The notes beneath the pieces are model-generated. The model made no database searches, had not been told where the DNA came from, and was given only the letters and a program-made list of their open reading frames with translations. Shown here in pieces: positions 1 to 8,655 of a DNA stretch of 30,198 bases (the first letter of the stretch is position 1; each line of letters begins with the position of its first letter). Source of the stretch: Devosia sp. Its GTDB lineage: Bacteria; Pseudomonadota; Alphaproteobacteria; Rhizobiales; Devosiaceae. The stretch spans positions 1 to 30,198 of the forward strand of contig JAQGKH010000122.1 of the NCBI GenBank assembly GCA_028290225.1. Direction: 5' to 3'. Both the position numbers and the translations under genes were made by a program.

Positions 1-59
1 CGCATCGGCTCGGCTGCGTCAGCGGCCGCATTGGTTGGTTGGGCAAATGGAGGTTTCAT
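1..59 (-). CDS. Start of YcjF/DUF697-type membrane protein gene (partial)
   Basis: An ATG at 59 reading leftward opens a frame with no stop to the window edge, giving 19 complete codons starting MKPPFAQPTNAAADAAEP. Its ATG overlaps the TGA of the ycjX-like gene by four bases (ATGA), which is the usual sign of translational coupling. In many proteobacteria the gene directly after ycjX encodes a TIGR01620/DUF697 inner-membrane protein (YcjF in E. coli), and a polar Pro/Ala-rich N-terminus before the membrane segments would fit. The assignment rests on position and coupling only, since no diagnostic domain is inside the window. Confidence 0.5.
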   Translation of the reverse strand, partial: MKPPFAQPTNAAADAAEPM

Positions 60-1504
60 GCGAGCCGGTCTCCCAACAAGAACTCGAGCGCCCGATCAAA
101 ACGGATATGAGGCAGCACCAAGTCACCGCTGGCGTTGCGATCCAGCTGCCGGGGCGGGTTGAAGCGCAGGAAGTTCAATTGGACAGGGATGCCGTCCGCA
201 AACAGGGCGTCGGGCCGGGCGGGCAGGTCGCCGGGAAACAAGGCGATCTCCGTATTGCCATCATAGCGCGTGCCATCGAGTTGTTCGCCAGCCGTCGGGG
301 TGCCGATGATGGTCGGGAGGGTTTCCCCGTCTTGCGTGATGGTGCCCTCGCTGGTGGCGCGAATGGCAGCCATGGCGATGGAGCGGGACTGGGCTCCTGC
401 AAAGCGGGCACGCCTGCTGGCATCGGCGACCAGGCGATTCAGGATCGCCTCCAGCCGGTCGTGGCTGGTGTGGTGCACATGATCGGCCTTGGTGGCTGCA
501 AACAGGATGCGGTCGATCTTGCGGGTAAAAGGGCGCAGTAGCGGATTGGCTTCCCCCTGGCGGAAACAGGACAGCACTGCGGTGAGTGCAGTTTCAAGGT
601 CGGCGACCGCGGCCGGACCGGCATTGAGCGCGCGAAGGGTATCCACCAGCACGATCTGGCGGTCCAGGCGGGCGAAGTGATCGCGGAAAAATGGCCGCAC
701 AATGCGATCCTTGTAAGCCTCGTAGCGCCCTGCCAGCATAGCATAAAGGCTGGAGCCGCGGGCTCCGGGGGTCATCGGCAGGGGCGCAAAGGTCAGGGCT
801 GGCGAGCCTTCCAGGTCGCCGGGCAGCAGGAACCGCCCGGGCGGCAGGGTGGAGAGAGCGTCATCCTCGCGGCTGCGGCGCAGGTAATCGGTGAAGGCCG
901 CTGCGAGGCGCTCGGCCGCCAGGTCATTGGCTTCGGCCTTGGGGTCGGTCGCGCCGAGCAGATCCAGGAATGAGGCGGCCTGGCGGAGCGAAACGGGGCG
1001 CTGTGCCCGCTCCAAAGCCTCGGCACTCCACTGTTCAAAGCTCAAACCGAGAAGGGGGAGGTCGAGGAGCCATTCACCGGGATAATCAACGATGTCGAGG
1101 TTCAGGGTGGTTGGTCCCCGCATGCCGGAGAGCCAGCCGGCCGACTGGTATTTCAGCACCAGCCGCAGTTGCGAGATGCGGCGGGTCCCTTCGGGCCAAT
1201 AGGGGTTTGCGCCCGTGAGCGCGTCAAGATGCTGCTCATAGGCAAAGCGCGGAATGGTGGCTTCAGGGTATTCAGCCAGGCGCGCGCCGATGAAGCGGTT
1301 CTCGGCCATCACGGCGAAACCGGGAAGTCGTCCGCCGGTGAGCAGATTATGCACCAGCGCGGTGATGAAAATGGTCTTGCCGGCGCGGCTGAGGCCCGTC
1401 ACCCCCAGGCGCAAGGTGGGGGTGAAGGCTCCGGTGGCGGAATCGGCCAGATTAGCCAGGGCAATGCCCAGTTCATCGACGATGGTGGTGGGCGATCCTG
1501 CCAC
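56..1504 (-). CDS. ycjX: YcjX-like P-loop GTPase/ATPase (DUF463)
   Basis: This 482-residue protein matches the YcjX/DUF463 family of cytoplasmic P-loop NTPases, linked to stress responses in enterobacteria; its reaction is not established. A Walker A motif GLSRAGKT lies at about residues 37-44, followed by the family hallmark LDIVDYPGEWLLDLPLL near residue 135, where DYPGEW acts as the Walker B/switch region. The length is typical of the family. Translation starts at a GTG preceded by GGAGA seven bases upstream; no in-frame ATG lies nearby. It overlaps the next gene downstream by four bases. A short palindrome TTGACCCGTCAA (1519-1530) sits 15 bases before the start and could be an operator, but nothing supports that beyond symmetry. 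Confidence 0.9.
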   Translation of the reverse strand: MAGSPTTIVDELGIALANLADSATGAFTPTLRLGVTGLSRAGKTIFITALVHNLLTGGRLPGFAVMAENRFIGARLAEYPEATIPRFAYEQHLDALTGANPYWPEGTRRISQLRLVLKYQSAGWLSGMRGPTTLNLDIVDYPGEWLLDLPLLGLSFEQWSAEALERAQRPVSLRQAASFLDLLGATDPKAEANDLAAERLAAAFTDYLRRSREDDALSTLPPGRFLLPGDLEGSPALTFAPLPMTPGARGSSLYAMLAGRYEAYKDRIVRPFFRDHFARLDRQIVLVDTLRALNAGPAAVADLETALTAVLSCFRQGEANPLLRPFTRKIDRILFAATKADHVHHTSHDRLEAILNRLVADASRRARFAGAQSRSIAMAAIRATSEGTITQDGETLPTIIGTPTAGEQLDGTRYDGNTEIALFPGDLPARPDALFADGIPVQLNFLRFNPPRQLDRNASGDLVLPHIRFDRALEFLLGDRLA

Positions 1505-1617
1505 GCGGCTGTCTCCGGTTGACCCGTCAACATAGGGTGTTAGGCGGAGGGATCAAGCAACTTACAGAAGATGTACCGAGCTGGGCTTGTCAACAAAGGT
1601 GTGGCCCGGCTGGTGCA

Positions 1618-2538
1618 CTACTGCTCGCCTTCCCCTATCTCGCTGAGATCATAGGGTGTGGTCTGGTAAATCTCGTTGATCCAGTTCTGGAACAAAAGAT
1701 GCGCATGGCTGCGCCAGCGATTCTCCGGTTCGGCCGTGATGTCGCCGTTGGGGAACAGGTTGGCCGGAGGCGGTGTATCCAGACCGGCCTTGCGGTCCCG
1801 CTCGAACTCGTCGGCAAGCGAGCGGTTGTCGTATTCGAGGTGGTTCAGAAAATACACGGCGCGATGTGTCCGGTCGCCGAGCATGCAGACGCCAATCTCC
1901 GCGTTGTCGATCAAGATCTCGAGGTCGCTGCCGAGGGTGGTGCGATCAATGTCATTATAGCGCGACACCGGGATCATCGGGCTGTCCGAGAAGCCGCGCA
2001 AAAACGGCGAGCGTGGATTGATGACCTGGTGCCGGAACACGCCAAACGCCTTGCCGTTCATGCGGTAGCGCTGGGCACCATGAAAATGATGAAGAGCGGC
2101 CTGTGCACCCCAGCAGATGAACATGGTGTGGTGCACATTGGTCTGCGTCCAGTTCATGATCTCGACCATTTCGGGCCAATACCGCACGTCCTGGAACGGA
2201 ATGTTCGCTATGGGCGCCCCAGTCACGATGAAGCCGTCGAACTTCCTTTCACGCACCTGTTCCCAGGTTTGATAGAAGGTGTTGAGGTAGTCTTCGGAGG
2301 TGTGCTTGGAGCGGTGGTCCGTGATCCGCACCAGGCTGAGATTGACCTGGAGCGGGGTGGCACCGATCAGCCGCGTGAACTGGGTTTCGGTGCGTTCCTT
2401 GTTGGGCATGAGGTTGAGCAGGCCGATTTCCAGCGGCCGGATGTCCTGGCGCGATGCGCGCGAGGAATCCATGACGTTGACGCCCTCGTCTTCAAGGGTC
2501 TTGCGGGCAGGGAGATTGTCAGGAATGCGAATGGGCAT
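1618..2538 (-). CDS. metA: MetA homoserine O-acyltransferase
   Basis: The 306-residue product belongs to the MetA family, which transfers an acyl group from acyl-CoA to homoserine at the entry of methionine synthesis. The catalytic cysteine is Cys142 in FICWGAQAALHH, and the His/Glu pair is His233 and Glu235 in LNHLEYD. Numbering nearly matches E. coli MetA. Residue 111, which separates acetyl-CoA enzymes (Glu) from succinyl-CoA enzymes (Gly), is Ala here (GAPIANIPF), so the acyl donor cannot be assigned. The ATG at 2538 is preferred over an upstream GTG at 2556 because TGAGG lies at proper spacing before it and the MPIRIP start is family-typical. It follows the ATPase gene with a 64-base gap holding a hairpin. 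No SAM-II riboswitch consensus was recognised there. Confidence 0.93.
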   Translation of the reverse strand: MPIRIPDNLPARKTLEDEGVNVMDSSRASRQDIRPLEIGLLNLMPNKERTETQFTRLIGATPLQVNLSLVRITDHRSKHTSEDYLNTFYQTWEQVRERKFDGFIVTGAPIANIPFQDVRYWPEMVEIMNWTQTNVHHTMFICWGAQAALHHFHGAQRYRMNGKAFGVFRHQVINPRSPFLRGFSDSPMIPVSRYNDIDRTTLGSDLEILIDNAEIGVCMLGDRTHRAVYFLNHLEYDNRSLADEFERDRKAGLDTPPPANLFPNGDITAEPENRWRSHAHLLFQNWINEIYQTTPYDLSEIGEGEQ

Positions 2539-2579
2539 GGAAGCCTCATAACTCACAGGATCAAAGCGACGGACGAGTG

Positions 2580-2603
2580 GCGCGTCTCCTCAGGGAGGCG
2601 CGC
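2580..2603 (-). other. Hairpin between the ATPase gene and metA
   Basis: On the minus strand a stem of five plus four base pairs with one mismatch closes a CTGA loop, beginning at the last base of the ATPase stop codon. No run of T follows, so it is a poor intrinsic terminator. It might protect the upstream message or attenuate expression into metA. Function is unknown. Confidence 0.4.
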
Positions 2604-3469
2604 TAGCGCATTCGCTGCTCGATCGCCGCGGCCATCAGATCCACGAATTCATCCCCGTTTCGCACTCTCGCCAGATCAGAGGCTTCAACCACATAGCCGT
2701 GCTGATCGGCCAATGCCTGATACCTGGGCAGCCGGTCATGCAGCAGCGCTTCAAACCCCCAGGCGCCAAAGCCTGTAGGGTCGACATCGGCATCCTTGGT
2801 AATGCCTTGCAGGGCTTTGTACTCGGCCCATTTCTCGACCAGAAAGTGCGGGCGATAATACATGGGTTTGGGATTGTTCTTGAAGCGGCGCACCAGTTCG
2901 GCAGCATCTGCGTCAGTGCCCCTGATATAGAGCAGAGCCGTGTTCGACGCCAGGGTGGCGACCACCGGGTCGGAAGGATCGGCAGGGTCCACGACCTCGA
3001 TCAGCGACCCACCCGTATCGGCGATGAAGTCGCTGTAACCATAGAGTGCATGCGCTCGCTCAATGAAGTGCGGTACGTCCTGGAGCGCTGCGATTTCGGC
3101 AACCCGATGCTGCTCCTGCCGACGCTGATACTCGCCAAGCGGCAGGCCGCCGGCTCCAGGATTGCCAGGAGTGCCGAGATAGGTGGATAGCGGGTCCAGA
3201 TTGTCGAAGGTGATGTTGGACGAAATGTAGATGGAGTCCGAGCGCAGCAGTTCGGCCAGGAATGGCACCTTCATCGCTTCGTGCTTGAAATTATCCACAA
3301 TGGCTTCGCCCATATAACGGGTACCAATACGGTAATCGGCCGAATAGTGGAACCAGTTGGACGAGCGCAGCAGGGAGGCCAGCCGGGTTTTTCCAACGCC
3401 AGCCATCCCGAACACGGTTACGGCACGTCGGGGCGCCTGGATAAACTCGTCGGCGGATTTGAACAGCAT
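2603..3469 (-). CDS. Uncharacterised P-loop ATPase
   Basis: This 288-residue protein carries an N-terminal Walker A motif GMAGVGKT (residues 21-28). I do not recognise a named family with a known role; similar ATPases are, to my knowledge, widespread in alphaproteobacteria with no assigned function. The middle holds a Gly/Pro-rich stretch (LGTPGNPGAGGLP) and an aromatic-rich region, with no membrane segment or signal peptide, so it is probably cytoplasmic. The start is the ATG at 3469, although no clear Shine-Dalgarno sequence precedes it. It is divergent from the hook operon, and metA lies 64 bases downstream on the same strand. A link to motility is possible only by proximity. Confidence 0.75.
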   Translation of the reverse strand: MLFKSADEFIQAPRRAVTVFGMAGVGKTRLASLLRSSNWFHYSADYRIGTRYMGEAIVDNFKHEAMKVPFLAELLRSDSIYISSNITFDNLDPLSTYLGTPGNPGAGGLPLGEYQRRQEQHRVAEIAALQDVPHFIERAHALYGYSDFIADTGGSLIEVVDPADPSDPVVATLASNTALLYIRGTDADAAELVRRFKNNPKPMYYRPHFLVEKWAEYKALQGITKDADVDPTGFGAWGFEALLHDRLPRYQALADQHGYVVEASDLARVRNGDEFVDLMAAAIEQRMR

Positions 3470-3550
3470 GGGAGACCGGCGGTTCGATAAAGGGGCTCAG
3501 CGGAAGCGGTTCCCGCCTGTACTGCAACAACCGCAACTCCACAAGCAGCA

Positions 3551-3565
3551 CGGCAGATTCTGCCG
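3551..3565. promoter_or_regulatory. ftr-like palindrome upstream of flgE
   Basis: CGGCAGATTCTGCCG is a perfect inverted repeat with six-base arms. It lies 84 bases before the -24 element of the flgE sigma-54 promoter, a normal distance for an NtrC-type activator site. A second, half-matching site (GATTTTGCCG) occurs at about 3587-3596. The form matches the other CGGCA-N5-TGCCG palindromes in this window and resembles the Caulobacter ftr element bound by FlbD. Confidence 0.65.
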
Positions 3566-3649
3566 GGCACAGGGTGCTCTAGTCCCGATTTTGCCGGCTC
3601 CCGGGTGCCGGGGAACCTCAAAAGCCAAGGATATCCTAGGAATGGTGTT

Positions 3650-3665
3650 TGGCACTCTGCTTGCA
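3650..3665 (+). promoter_or_regulatory. Sigma-54 promoter of the flgEKL operon
   Basis: TGGCACTCTGCTTGCA matches the -24/-12 consensus TGGCACG-N4-TTGCA at every position but one, with the obligatory ten bases between GG and GC. The flgE ATG is 46 bases downstream, so the transcript should start near 3676. Hook genes are sigma-54-dependent in Caulobacter, which agrees. Confidence 0.82.
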
Positions 3666-3711
3666 TCGTTGGCGATGAAGCGCAGACGCGCCAAAGGTGT
3701 TGGAGTTTAGA

Positions 3712-5073
3712 ATGGGAATATATGGGGCTCTTTCCAGCGCGGTTACAGGGCTGCGGGCGCAAGCGCACGCGCTGGAGAATATCTCAGGCAACATCGCGAA
3801 CTCGCAAACGACTGCTTATAAGCGCATCGAAACCGATTTCGTCGACCTGATCCCCGATGCGCCGGTGCGCCGGCAAGTTCCCGGAGCAGTGCTGGCGCAG
3901 TCGCGTGGCACCAACGAGGTGCAAGGCGACATCAAAACGGTGTCGAGTGAAACCTTCGTGGCGCTGAACACCAGCGGCTTTTTCGTGGTGGAGCCAAAGG
4001 TAGGCCAGTCGGACGGCAACTCAGTGTTTGCCGGCACCAACTTCTACACAAGACGCGGTGACTTCGAGCTTGACCAGGAGGGACGGCTGGTCAACGGGGC
4101 GGGCTACTACCTCAAGGGCCTGAAAGTGGATCGCTTGACGGGCAACGTTTCGGGGTCTGTCCCCGAGCCGATCAAGATCTCCAATGGCTTCCTGGGAGCC
4201 CGCCGCTCCACTGTCATCAACTACCAAGCCAATCTGCCACAGATGCCGCGCCCCAAGGCGTATGACGGCATCAATCCTGCTACCGCCACCTCGCCGGTGG
4301 CAAGCGCCTCGCCCGCATCCGGCGATGTCATTCCATCTGCCTCGACCAATGATTTCCTCACCCAGTCCATCGAGGGCGGAGCGATCACCGTTTATGCCGA
4401 GAACGGGGCGCCCGCCGACGTGCAACTGCGGTGGGCAAAGACGGCGCATGGCGATCCGGCTGCCGCCACGCCGGACCAGTGGAGCCTTTATTACCTGGGT
4501 CAGGACGGCACAAACAACGCTTGGACCTCGGTGGGTGCATTTGAGTTCAACAGCGACGGCTCCCTGAAGAGCCCGACCACGGCTTCGGTCACCATCGACA
4601 ATCTCAACGTCAACGGCATCAGCGTTGGAGAAGTCGAGTTCCGCTACGACCTTGGTGGCTTGACGCAGTTCGATGACGCGAACGGCACGGCAGATGTTTC
4701 GACCCTAAACCAGGATGGCTACGCGGCCGGCGAGTTCGTTTCGGTAGGCATCAATGACAGCGGGCGCGTTGTGGCTACCTATTCGAACGGCAAGCGCATG
4801 GACGTAGCGCAGGTGGTCACCGCCGAGTTCAGTGCCATCAACAAGCTCAAGCGGCTTGATGGTGGTGTGTATGCGACCACCTCGGAGTCGGGCGAGGCCA
4901 TACTCGACCTGTCGGGCAGCGGGATCATCGGGGGTGCCCTCGAGGCTTCCAATACCGACATCTCCGATGAGTTCACCAAGCTTATCGTCACGCAGCAGGC
5001 CTATGCCGCCGGCACGCGCATCGTCAGCACCGCTGACGAAATGCTGCAGGAAGCGCTGAACATGATCCGCTAG
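3712..5073 (+). CDS. flgE: Flagellar hook protein FlgE
   Basis: The 453-residue product forms the hook, the universal joint between basal body and filament. The N-terminus (MGIYGALSSAVTGLRAQ, then NISGNIANSQTTAYKR) is the flagellar rod/hook signature, and the C-terminus (SNTDISDEFTKLIVTQQAY, ending in EMLQEALNMI) is the matching helix that packs against it. The variable middle is surface-exposed hook domain. The ATG at 3712 is chosen over an upstream GTG at 3697 because GGAG sits seven bases before it and MGIYGAL is the conserved start. It is the first gene of flgE-flgK-flgL, driven by the sigma-54 promoter at 3650. Confidence 0.95.
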   Translation: MGIYGALSSAVTGLRAQAHALENISGNIANSQTTAYKRIETDFVDLIPDAPVRRQVPGAVLAQSRGTNEVQGDIKTVSSETFVALNTSGFFVVEPKVGQSDGNSVFAGTNFYTRRGDFELDQEGRLVNGAGYYLKGLKVDRLTGNVSGSVPEPIKISNGFLGARRSTVINYQANLPQMPRPKAYDGINPATATSPVASASPASGDVIPSASTNDFLTQSIEGGAITVYAENGAPADVQLRWAKTAHGDPAAATPDQWSLYYLGQDGTNNAWTSVGAFEFNSDGSLKSPTTASVTIDNLNVNGISVGEVEFRYDLGGLTQFDDANGTADVSTLNQDGYAAGEFVSVGINDSGRVVATYSNGKRMDVAQVVTAEFSAINKLKRLDGGVYATTSESGEAILDLSGSGIIGGALEASNTDISDEFTKLIVTQQAYAAGTRIVSTADEMLQEALNMIR

Positions 5074-5131
5074 CCAGCATTGGTGATGAGCGGGGCTGCC
5101 TGGCGGCGCTGACGAAACTAGGGGTGCGAGC

Positions 5132-6967
5132 ATGGGCCTGACCACATCATTGTCGAACGCGGTCACGGGCTTGCGGGTCAATCAGGACTCGCTGGCCATC
5201 CTGAGCCGGAACATCGCCAATCAGGGTACGCCCGGCTATCACCGGCAATCGCTCAACATTGCCGATTATAATGGCCAGACTTCCAGCTATGCCCGCACGC
5301 TCGGCACGAACCGCGCCTTCAACACAAGTCTGCAAACCTATTACACCCGGCAGGTGTCGGACGCGGCGAACTCCAGCGTGCAGGCGAGCTATCTGGATCG
5401 GCTCGGAACCTTCCTCGGCAAGCCCGGCAGTGCGGGCTCGCTCGACACCGTCTATGGGAACCTGCAGAAGGCCATGCAGGGCCTGGCGACCAGCCCCGAT
5501 GATTACACCACCCGCGCTGACGCGGTGGCGCAGGCCCAAACCATGGCGGAGGCGCTGAACCGGCTTTCCGGCAACATCCAGAGCATGCGTTCGGAGGCTG
5601 AAGGGCAGATCGCCGCGGAGGTCCAAAACCTCAACGGCATGCTCAACTCGCTCGACGAGGTCAATGAGCGTCTGCTCGATCTTGGCATGGATGACGCCTC
5701 ACGCGCATCGCTGCTCGACCAGCGGGACCGCCTGGTTTCGTCCGTGGCCGAACTCATCGACGTAAAGGCAGCGTATCGTTCGGACGGCACGGTTTCACTG
5801 ATGACGCGCTCGGGTGTGGGGCTGCTTGACGGCCAGCCCTCGGTGTTCAAGTTCAGCGCGGTGGGCCGTGTTTCAGCTACTTCCGAGTACAACAGCGACC
5901 CGGCCTTGTCGGGAGTGGGGGCGTTAACACTGGTGACGCCGTCGGGGCTGGAGCTTGACCTGCAGCGGATGGGAACATTGCAGGGCGGGCAGCTTGGCGG
6001 CCTGCTCACGCTACGCGACCAGACACTGGTCGAGGCGCAAAGCCAGCTTGACGAGGTCGCAGCAGGCTTGGCGCAGGCATTCTCGACGGTTCAAACACCC
6101 GGCAATGTCGTTGCCGGTGGCCTTTCCAGCAGCCTTGAGGGCGTGCAAAGGGGCAACGACCTGCTGCTCCAGGTCAAGACCAATGGCGTGCCGCAGAACA
6201 TCAAGATCGTCAACACCGCTCAGGCCGGTATGGATTTCCGGGATGCCTCGGGGACCCGGATCATCGGGGTGGATTTATCGGCAGGAAGCAGTGCAGCAGC
6301 AGTGCAATTACAGGCAGCGTTTGCTGCCAGCAGTCCACCACTGGGTGTGACAGTGTCTGATGCCGGGGGCGCCCTCGCATTCACCGCCACGGGGACGACC
6401 GAAGTGTCGGCACTCACCAAGCGGGTCACTTCGTCGGCAAGCCAGGGGCAAGGTCTTGGCTTGTCGCTGTTTACCGATGGCTTGGGGGCGCCGTTCACCA
6501 ACAGCATTGATGGTGCGCCGCCGCAGAAGGCCGGCTTTGCTGCCCGCATCTCGGTCAGCCAGGAGGTCCTGGCAGATAATCGACTGCTGGTGCAGAGCGT
6601 CGCAGGCCAGAGCCTGGGCAATGCCGAGCGTGCGAACTACATTCTTGACCAGCTTGCCAGCCTCGACTTTGCGAGTGGGACATCGGCAAAGGGAGCCAAT
6701 GGCCGATTCCCGCTCAACGGTAATGTCGGTGAACTGATCGGGCAGGTCATTGGCTTCCAGGGCAGCAACATTGCCGCCGCCCAAACAGCCAGCAGTGACC
6801 GGCAGCTGACGCTCGATACCGTTATCGACCAGATGCAAAGCGAATACGGAGTCAATGTGGACGAGGAGATGGCCCGTCTGCTGGAGTTGCAGAACGCCTA
6901 TGCCGCCAATGCCCGAGTTGTATCAGTGGTCAAGGAACTGCTGGACGCCTTGTTCGCCACGACCTGA
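5132..6967 (+). CDS. flgK: Hook-filament junction protein FlgK (HAP1)
   Basis: At 611 residues this is a full-length hook-associated protein 1, which forms the junction between hook and filament after export. The N-terminus (MGLTTSLSNAVTGLRVNQ, NIANQGTPGYHRQ) and C-terminus (MARLLELQNAYAANARVV, then VVKELLDALF) are the FlgK coiled-coil ends. A long predicted helical stretch around residues 100-220 includes a typical SLDEVNERLLDLGMDDASR segment. The middle, around residues 370-450, contains a beta-rich segment resembling hook-IN motifs. AGGGG precedes the ATG. It follows flgE by 58 bases and is followed by flgL after 11 bases. Confidence 0.95.
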   Translation: MGLTTSLSNAVTGLRVNQDSLAILSRNIANQGTPGYHRQSLNIADYNGQTSSYARTLGTNRAFNTSLQTYYTRQVSDAANSSVQASYLDRLGTFLGKPGSAGSLDTVYGNLQKAMQGLATSPDDYTTRADAVAQAQTMAEALNRLSGNIQSMRSEAEGQIAAEVQNLNGMLNSLDEVNERLLDLGMDDASRASLLDQRDRLVSSVAELIDVKAAYRSDGTVSLMTRSGVGLLDGQPSVFKFSAVGRVSATSEYNSDPALSGVGALTLVTPSGLELDLQRMGTLQGGQLGGLLTLRDQTLVEAQSQLDEVAAGLAQAFSTVQTPGNVVAGGLSSSLEGVQRGNDLLLQVKTNGVPQNIKIVNTAQAGMDFRDASGTRIIGVDLSAGSSAAAVQLQAAFAASSPPLGVTVSDAGGALAFTATGTTEVSALTKRVTSSASQGQGLGLSLFTDGLGAPFTNSIDGAPPQKAGFAARISVSQEVLADNRLLVQSVAGQSLGNAERANYILDQLASLDFASGTSAKGANGRFPLNGNVGELIGQVIGFQGSNIAAAQTASSDRQLTLDTVIDQMQSEYGVNVDEEMARLLELQNAYAANARVVSVVKELLDALFATT

Positions 6968-6978
6968 GGAGCCCCGCC

Positions 6979-8589
6979 GTGATCGTCAATAAATCGATGT
7001 TTCCGCTGCAAAACGGCTTTTCCGTGATCTCGCAGATGCAGGAGCGGTTCGCGACTCTGCAAACCCAGCTCGGCACCGGCATGAAGGCGAACAGCCTGGC
7101 GGAGATGGGACGCGACTTGCCCATGTCGCTTTCGGCACGGTCGCGGCTCGACAAGATCGCGGGCTTTTCAAGCAGCATCGACACGGTGAACCTGCGCCTC
7201 AGCTTTCTGGACAAATCCATGTCGCGCTTCGACAGCATGGAAGGGGAAGCGCGCAATTCGGCACTGCCGGGCCAGTATGGCAGTAGCGACATCAACATGG
7301 CGACCGTGCCACGCCAGAGCGAAGCGCGCTTCGATGAAATCATCACAATGCTTCAGGAGGATGTTGCGGGCCGCTACCTCTTTGGCGGCAACGTGACGGA
7401 CACGCCTCCGGTGGAGAACGCCCGGGTGCTGCTAAATGGGCAAGGCGGTCGGCTTGGCTTCAAGCAAGTGCTTGCCGAGCGGCAGGCAGCAGATCTTGGC
7501 GATGGTCTCGGCCGGCTCGAACTGAGCGCTGGTGCGGCGGGCACCGGTGTGGTGACGGTGCAGGACGATCGCTCGCATCCCTTTGGCTTCAAGCTCTCGA
7601 CGATCTCCACCACGGCCCAGCCCACCATTGCGGTTACGCAGCCTGGGGCTGCGGGGACAGTGTCCGTGAGGTTCAACGGGCAGCCAGTGCCGGGGCAGAG
7701 CGTCACCTTGGGGCTGACCTTGCCGGACGGCTCCGAAACGCAGCTGACTTTGGTGGCGAGCGCCGATGCTGTGCCGGGGCCCGGCAAGTTCGCGATCGGC
7801 AGCGATGCGGACGCGACGGCTGCGAACTTCAAGGGGGCGCTGGATGCTAGCCTGAGGGAGTCCGGAGGCTCAACGCTCATGGCAGCCTCGAGCTTTGCCG
7901 CGGCAGGGGATTTCTTCAGCGAGACGGGCGTTCCACAACGGCCCGCGGGGGGGCCCCCTGCCACGGCACTTGTTGATGCCGATCCCGACGAAGTGGTGTT
8001 CTGGTACAAAGGCGAGGTCGGCGGCAACGCCCGATCGAGTGTCACTGCAAAGGTCGATGACTCCACCACGATCCGATATGGCATGCGGGCAACCGAAAGC
8101 GGTGTGCTGCGGCTCGTGCAATCGCAAGCGGCAATGGCCGCAATGCATTTTCCATCGGAAGCCGAGGTGCGTGCCAAGCCAGAACTGGAGCAGCTGCGGC
8201 TCAATGCGCAAGCGCAGCCGGAGGGGGAGCTGCGGCAGGCAGCGCTGGACGGCTACGAAGCCGAGGTGGCGCTGCTCTATAGGCAATCCCGAGGCTTGTT
8301 CGACGGCATGGCTACGCGCCAGCAGGACCAGATGTCCGAGGGCCGCAACAGCGAGCCCGGCTCGATTGAGCAGGTCACCATGGACCTGGGGATTGCCCGA
8401 GCCGCAACCAACAACGCGGCCAAGCGGCATACCGACTATAAGAGCCAGCTGGAAAACCTGTTGAACGACGTTGAGACGGTTTCGCCAGAGAATGTTGCCA
8501 TGGAGATCCTCGCGCTGCAAACGCGGCTACAGGCCAGCTATCAGGTGACGGCGATGGTCAGTCAGATGAGCCTGACCAACTTCGTTTAA
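6979..8589 (+). CDS. flgL: Hook-filament junction protein FlgL (HAP3)
   Basis: FlgL is the second junction protein, sitting between FlgK and the first flagellin ring. The N-terminal flagellin-like helix (FPLQNGFSVISQMQERFATLQTQLGTG) and the C-terminal helix (ENVAMEILALQTRLQASYQ, ending MSLTNFV) mark the family. At 536 residues it is much longer than the usual 300-350. The extra length is a Gly/Ala/Val-rich beta-type insertion at roughly residues 190-340. The start is a GTG with GAGGAG seven bases upstream. It is the last gene of the hook operon and is followed by a strong terminator. Confidence 0.9.
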   Translation: MIVNKSMFPLQNGFSVISQMQERFATLQTQLGTGMKANSLAEMGRDLPMSLSARSRLDKIAGFSSSIDTVNLRLSFLDKSMSRFDSMEGEARNSALPGQYGSSDINMATVPRQSEARFDEIITMLQEDVAGRYLFGGNVTDTPPVENARVLLNGQGGRLGFKQVLAERQAADLGDGLGRLELSAGAAGTGVVTVQDDRSHPFGFKLSTISTTAQPTIAVTQPGAAGTVSVRFNGQPVPGQSVTLGLTLPDGSETQLTLVASADAVPGPGKFAIGSDADATAANFKGALDASLRESGGSTLMAASSFAAAGDFFSETGVPQRPAGGPPATALVDADPDEVVFWYKGEVGGNARSSVTAKVDDSTTIRYGMRATESGVLRLVQSQAAMAAMHFPSEAEVRAKPELEQLRLNAQAQPEGELRQAALDGYEAEVALLYRQSRGLFDGMATRQQDQMSEGRNSEPGSIEQVTMDLGIARAATNNAAKRHTDYKSQLENLLNDVETVSPENVAMEILALQTRLQASYQVTAMVSQMSLTNFV

Positions 8590-8610
8590 GCGGGCCCACA
8601 AAGCAATTAA

Positions 8611-8635
8611 GCCCCGCATTGCTGCGGGGCTTTTT
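8611..8635 (+). terminator. Intrinsic terminator after flgL, possibly bidirectional
   Basis: GCCCCGCA and TGCGGGGC form a perfect eight-base-pair stem with a TTGC loop, followed by TTTTT. It lies 21 bases after the flgL stop. Read from the other strand the same stem is followed by TTAATTGCTTTG, 20 bases beyond the flaF stop, so it may serve both convergent operons. Confidence 0.9.
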
Positions 8636-8655
8636 GCATCGGACGCTTGGCCGTC

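Noticed and set aside
1519..1530. Palindrome TTGACCCGTCAA before ycjX as an operator
   Set aside because: Only five-base arms and a single copy; chance occurrence cannot be excluded.
2539..2610. SAM-II riboswitch before metA
   Set aside because: Expected in alphaproteobacteria, but the conserved pseudoknot sequence could not be matched; only a simple hairpin is present. A covariance-model search would decide.
1519..2778. 419-residue plus-strand frame opposite metA
   Set aside because: It is antisense to a metA gene with intact catalytic residues and has no recognisable domain; long antisense frames are expected in GC-rich DNA.
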